Assembly (NCBI GenBank): GCA_037074705.1
Contig: CM073590.1
Span: 238,502,101 to 238,566,100 of the forward strand
Source of the DNA: Zhengitettix transpicula
Taxonomy: Eukaryota; Arthropoda; Insecta; Orthoptera; Tetrigidae
Direction of reading: 5' to 3'
DNA length: 64,000 bases
Position numbers and translations under genes: made by a program. Position 1 is the stretch's first letter, and every line of letters begins with the position of its first letter. Of the stretch, positions 59,466 through 64,000 are shown piece after piece. Below the pieces are notes generated by a model, which made no database searches, was not told where the DNA came from, and saw only the letters and a list, made by a program, of their open reading frames with translations.

Positions 59466-60420
59466 AATCAAATAAAAAGGTTTTTTTTTCGCGTTTGTGA
59501 TTTGCAACGTTTGCACAGGTGGGTTTGTGTCTCTCACATCCCCTCAATCATGTGTTGTGTGGCTTTGCATGGATTTTTCTATCCGTGTTAAGAAGATCGT
59601 CGAAAGTTTCGATACCCATACGAAAATAATTAAAAAAAACTTGTGTTCAAAATTTCTCAACTCCTCAAAGTGAACATAGAATGCCCCCAATATGTCACTG
59701 GACAAACACATTGCATCATTATTATTTGTTTTTTAGTTTTTAAAAACATCTACGCAAGGGAATAGCTTGTCACGCTCCATATTTGTAGAAGGACGCAAGA
59801 CTGCAAGGAGCAGGGGCCGGCTAAAACTGTTGTCGGGCAAGTGTGAAACGAGCCTAACAAGTGTCTGTGCAACCTCCAAGAATTATTTTACAACTCTCAC
59901 AAAATTGAACTGGGGTTGCGTACGCAGATTAGTGAGAGTCGACCACGACGGCTGAGATCTGACCACGGCCTTGTGAAGTCCCCGGGGCTACTGGACCAGC
60001 CGAGGCCGTGTGTGTGACTCTGCGAATTTGTTTGCACATCTTCATCGAAGCTGAAAAAGCGTTCTGCTAAACAACTCTTGTGCATGCTTCAAACAAACAA
60101 CGTGTGCTGCGAACTTGATGAATGTCACCGTTCAGCATCAAAGAACAGACTCGGCACTGGGGCAATAAACACATCAAGGATAAGTTACAACAAGACTGGC
60201 GGACAGTGATGGTGTGGTCTTACATCCGTACGCGGCTGCAACAAGGGTCTGAACAATTCCGTTTCTTAGTGAGAATGTTCCTAGTTAAATTTATTAACTA
60301 TTTTAGTTCTCAGCAATCAGCAATAAAGACTGCACTACAGACCTGTTGCATAAGCTTCAATGCTTCTCTTCTGGACCAACCAATTTGATGACACGCTACA
60401 TCCTTAATTACCATATGTTG
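59466..60420. other. Gene-free stretch
   Basis: Short frames at 59767-59955 and 60122-60388 lack recognisable domains. Confidence 0.4.
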
Positions 60421-60439
60421 CATGATCAGTCATGTTCTC

Positions 60440-61290
60440 TCCACCACACGTTCTGTTATGTTTCATTCGACATCTTCACTTTCTAAGATTTCTCATTCTT
60501 CATTCACCGTTATCAACAGCGCCACAATTACAAGGCTTCCACATTCGTCCATGTTATTTCTTCAGCAATATTTATTTCCGTCTTTATTGCAATTACATTC
60601 GTAATTCCACATCCATTTTCACTGGCAATAATGATCCAGTCTTCCAATCCTCTTGCTCCTTATACTGATCCATTTCCAAATGTCCTTGATCCATTAATAA
60701 ATCGTAGGCTGCCCCTACACACTCACTCTGTTCACTTTCGTTTCTTTCACCAGCAATGAAGGTTTCCTCTAATTTAAATTTTTTCTTCGTTTTCTCTAAT
60801 CTCTATTTCTTGTCTCAACCCTCGGCATTTCCGTTCCATCCGGTAATTTTCTCTTCTATTACTGTCCCATTGAATATCTAATATATCACATACTTCCAAA
60901 AAAAATTGCTTCCAGTATCTGATCCACATCTGGACGCCATCATATTTGTTGCAATTAGTTTAGTAAAAAGGGTGCGCTCAACACTTCCGCCAATGTTTTC
61001 TTTTAACGGTGCATCCAAAAATTTATTCTGAGCCGCATGTATCGCAGAATGTTGCGCCATTGATCTTCCACTACTATAGCTGAATTTGTGCTCTTAAAAC
61101 GAGCGTAATGATTGTCCCTCTGCTTGGTCGCTCCCCGGTACTTTTTCAAAAATATATCCCGAGCCTCTTCATAAGATTCCAACACGGTTTCCATCCATAG
61201 CTTGCACGATATATTTTGCAAAGAACACGTGTACGAAATTTGGTGAAATTTGCTCCACCGGTGTAGATTTGTATAAGGAACATACAAATA
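60440..61290 (-). pseudogene. Unidentified decayed minus-strand coding sequence
   Basis: The minus strand shows successive protein-like stretches: YEEARDIFLKKYRGATKQRD and WRNILRYMRLRINFWMHR in the 61386-61003 frame, then acidic segments (ERNESEQSECVG, MDQGHLEMDQ) in shifted frames down to about 60600. Stops and frameshifts interrupt it. It resembles a retroelement gag in composition only. Confidence 0.3.
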
Positions 61291-62214
61291 TACAAACAAA
61301 CAAATATACAAACAAACACTCTGCTTTATAATAAAATATATTTGCAAAACGTCAGACGTAAAAGAAAACAAACAATGAAAATTCAACCACCACTATTCAT
61401 TTCATCCCTACTTACATATATGAAGATGCGACCGTTTAGTGGACGCTCAATGTCAATCCAAACAAGAGTTTTAATTATCGCGTCTCGAGAGTTCCAAAGT
61501 TTGTAGAATGCGTAAAAAATGGAGGATTTTTCACAGAGGCGGATACTTTGTCTATAACTGGGTTTACAAGTAGAAATACGAGAAGTGGACGAGTCTGTGT
61601 GGAGGAATTTCAGAAAATAACGTAAGAAACGCGATGATGAATTACTTTTTAACTCTCACGGACTCAGTAAAATGGCAGTTGTCTTACATTTAATATGTGG
61701 GGAAACAAAACTGGCAAAATGTGTGCTTAATAAATAGATATTTTTTTTTGGAACTACCAGAATTTCCAAGCTGTTAAAATTAGTTTTAACAAAATCAATA
61801 TAGGTATTGTATTGTACACTCCATATTCCGTTCTTTCTTTATCATCCTTATTTTCATATCCATTTCTGAATCTCTGCAAACTTCTTCCCAAGAATTTCTA
61901 TTCTGTAATTCTTGGCTTTTGGCCCCCAATGATAATGGAAAAATGTAAGTAGAAAACTATTTTACTTAAAGAACGCTTATGATGAGCCAGGAAAACTAGA
62001 CTGGACGAATCTGGCCGGGTTGGTGTGAAATGTTTCCATAACTTAATCATCCTCTAGGACTTGGACGACAGCCGGGACTCTGCTGTACCTTAAAAGATAA
62101 ATTTTTATTTTATTTTTTATTTTCTTGATAAAAATTGTTGAGAAAATTCCGTCCTTTCAAGAGATCACCATCTGTCCGAGCACTTAAGTTCTTAAGACAG
62201 ACATTGTCTTTTTG
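61291..62214. other. Gene-free stretch
   Basis: Nothing recognised. Confidence 0.4.
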
Positions 62215-62365
62215 AGTGTTGTCAACTGATAAGTGCAGTTGTGTCGCTCTAGGCTCTTCTCAGCACCTGACGAAAGGGTACAAGGATCGCAGAAACGTTG
62301 TGTGGTATTTATATTACCTTTTTGTCTGTATTGGCTATCTTCCTTATTCAGATATTTTGTTTGGA
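62215..62365 (+). repeat. Family B repeat with best-preserved core
   Basis: GTCAACTGATAAGTGCAG head, GTGTCGCTCTAGGCTCTTC, then GCAC (62263-62266), CTGACGA (62267-62273), GAAACGTT (62292-62299) and GTGTGG (62300-62305). GCAC can pair with GTGT. The tail is GTCTGTATTGGCTATC. Confidence 0.85.
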
Positions 62366-62503
62366 CGAACACTTGGTCCGTCACTCTGCCGTTACGTGTC
62401 TCTTCAGTAACCGCGGATAGTCCGAAGCCTTGACGAATTACTTAATTCGGGCAGAAACCATGGGCGTGGTTTACCAAGGCTTGCAGTACTTTTGATTGGA
62501 ACC

Positions 62504-63071
62504 TTTTTTTTTAGGGCAACAGGCTACATGTGGGTAATCCACTTTGGGCAACTCCCCTTTAATAGCATAGGAAGGGATTTGAAAGGGGGGATGCGGAAGG
62601 GTAGTGGAAGGTAGCGAAGGGTTAACTAGGGCCCCCGGGCTATAGTTTAAGGATCCCACCTGGCATTCGCCTAAAGAAATGCAGGGAAACCCATAGAACA
62701 ACCTGCATCAGGTAGGTCGGGCATTGGGTACTTGTCCCACGCCCTTCCGATAGCGGGAGAGGAGTTTGCTGTGGGGACGCAGCATTCCCTTCTCCGTGCC
62801 TCGACTAGTTTAGGAGGCAGCTGGCCGACTATTCCAATGGGAATAGCGGACAACTCTTACCGTATGCCCAAGGTCTGAGACCCCGGAACATTCAACTCTC
62901 AAAACAGGCCGAGGTGCCTCGGCTTGTGGGAACCTTAGTTCAAAAACGGAGAGGAAAAGGCATACCCAAAGGTAGCCCCTTCCTGTCTCTCCTACAAGGT
63001 TCTGCCTGCGGGAGAACATCCCTCGCAGGTACTGCCTGCGAGAGTTTAACCCTCGCAGACACCTTCTGAGG
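62504..63071 (-). mobile_element. Family A SINE-like retroposon, full copy with target-site duplication
   Basis: T-run at the left, complete body, two palindromic head units at the right. TTGATTGGAACC (62492-62503) and TTGATTCGAACC (63072-63083) flank it, a 12-bp duplication with one mismatch. Confidence 0.93.
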
Positions 63072-63099
63072 TTGATTCGAACCTCTTTCTTTAATGTAG

Positions 63100-63394
63100 T
63101 TTAAACTATCTCGACCTGGCAGCCTTCGACAGTCATATTTGAGTTTCGCAGCAAACCATCAAATATCAAGATCAGCCGATTTTTCAATCAAAGACAATGC
63201 GCACCCTAGTCAATGCACCGTGCTACATCAGCAACCGTACACTCCATCACGACGTCAAAATTCCATATATTGCAGAAATCATCAAGACGTATGGTACCAA
63301 AAGCAAACATAGAACACTAAACCACCGTAACCTACAACAACAACCCGTAGCGAGAAGATTTAAGAGAGTATGGCCAGAAGACATCACTGAATAA
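63100..63394 (+). pseudogene. Jockey-clade LINE ORF2 C-terminus
   Basis: After one frameshift near 63190 the frame reads MRTLVNAPCYISNRTLHHDV and ends RRFKRVWPEDITE with TAA at 63392-63394. This is the typical end of Jockey-type ORF2 (VNAPWYVSN, RLKRxxPxDL). The upstream part reads as SKPSNIKISRFFNQ in another frame. It is only the last 100 codons. Confidence 0.88.
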
Positions 63395-64000
63395 ATCCAG
63401 GAGACCCGCCACTGGACGGTGCCCTCCTCTAGTCAAGCAGCATTAATAATTTAAAAAAATTAACTTATTAATCTAAGTGTGTGTTAAGAGTAGATTGTAA
63501 ATCAGCAACCGAAATAAAAAAATATATATTTTAGTTTCCGCGGAAGCGCAGATATGACGGCGGATGAGGACATGCCTGGAATGTTTGTGTCTTGCTCTGG
63601 CTCCACGTACTGGAATAAGCAGATCCGTGCGATGTCGGTTTAGCACCCAGATAATAATAGCTCCCTTCGCATCTCGTATGTGCAGCGATTGATGCTTGCG
63701 GAACGGTGAATATCAACATACAGCGGGACGGTTGTTGACGTCATGCGCCGCCTTTGTTGTAGTGTTAACGCAATGTTCGCTGAGAGTTGTTGGAGTTGGG
63801 CTATCGCCAAGACATGGCGTAGATACGCTGCTCTATCGCTTTCTCTGGGATGGGATGACCTTTGCTGCAGACGTCAGGCATCTGGTGGTCGGAGGCCGCC
63901 GGATCGTCCAACCAGCATTCAATTATGAAACAGAGGGCGTGAAACAAATGTGTGGAATTTTCTTTCAACACCTCATTTTGATCTCTTCTAGGGGTATTTT
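63395..64000. other. LINE 3' tail and GC-rich window end
   Basis: 63395-63535 is the probable LINE 3' UTR. 63540-63930 is GC- and CpG-rich, with a palindromic CRE-like TGACGTCA at 63736-63743. It may be promoter-like, but no gene is visible before the window ends. Confidence 0.3.

Noticed and set aside
1..64000. CRISPR arrays, bacterial operons, ribosome-binding sites or rRNA genes
   Set aside because: None is present; the window is eukaryotic nuclear DNA and its direct repeats are microsatellites or transposon copies.

Overview
The window looks like nuclear DNA from an insect. It is AT-rich, has GT-AG introns, long intergenic stretches, many (TA)n and (CT)n tracts, and dense decayed transposons: Jockey-type LINEs, a Ty3/gypsy remnant, SINE-like retroposons and foldback elements. 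The repeat style suggests a large hemimetabolous insect genome, but I cannot name the species from sequence alone.

One gene is certain: an NSD-family histone H3 lysine-36 methyltransferase on the + strand. I can trace 18 coding exons from an ATG at 13105 to a TAA at 32275. All splice phases agree and the joined frame is 5,262 nt (1,753 residues plus stop). Domain order is PWWP, HMG-box-like, PHD cluster, second PWWP, AWS, SET, post-SET, C5HCH-type PHD, then a long charged tail with three AT-hook motifs. Its introns hold a gypsy remnant with one LTR, several foldback elements and a long inverted repeat.

A second gene may start near 37.7 kb: a short ATG-led exon with an upstream in-frame stop and a good 5' splice site. 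Its product is not recognised and no further exon is visible.

Layout: 1-4.8 kb, AT-rich with no supported gene. 4.8-10 kb, repeats: a small inverted-end element, SINE copies, a Jockey LINE, an unidentified broken minus-strand coding block, and an inverted duplicate pair. 10-13.1 kb, NSD upstream region. 13.1-33.2 kb, NSD and its 3' UTR. 33.2-37.7 kb, intergenic with tRNA-like and foldback repeats. 37.7-64 kb, the candidate first exon followed by repeats and decayed retroelements: family A SINE-like retroposons, family B and C repeats with hammerhead-ribozyme-like cores, two related LTR/PBS-like regions, LINE fragments and gag-like relics.

The gene encodes a chromatin regulator; almost everything else is mobile-element debris. 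The most unusual material is the pair of interspersed families with a CUGANGA-stem-GAAACGUU core, and a SINE-like family whose 5' end is built from short palindromic units.
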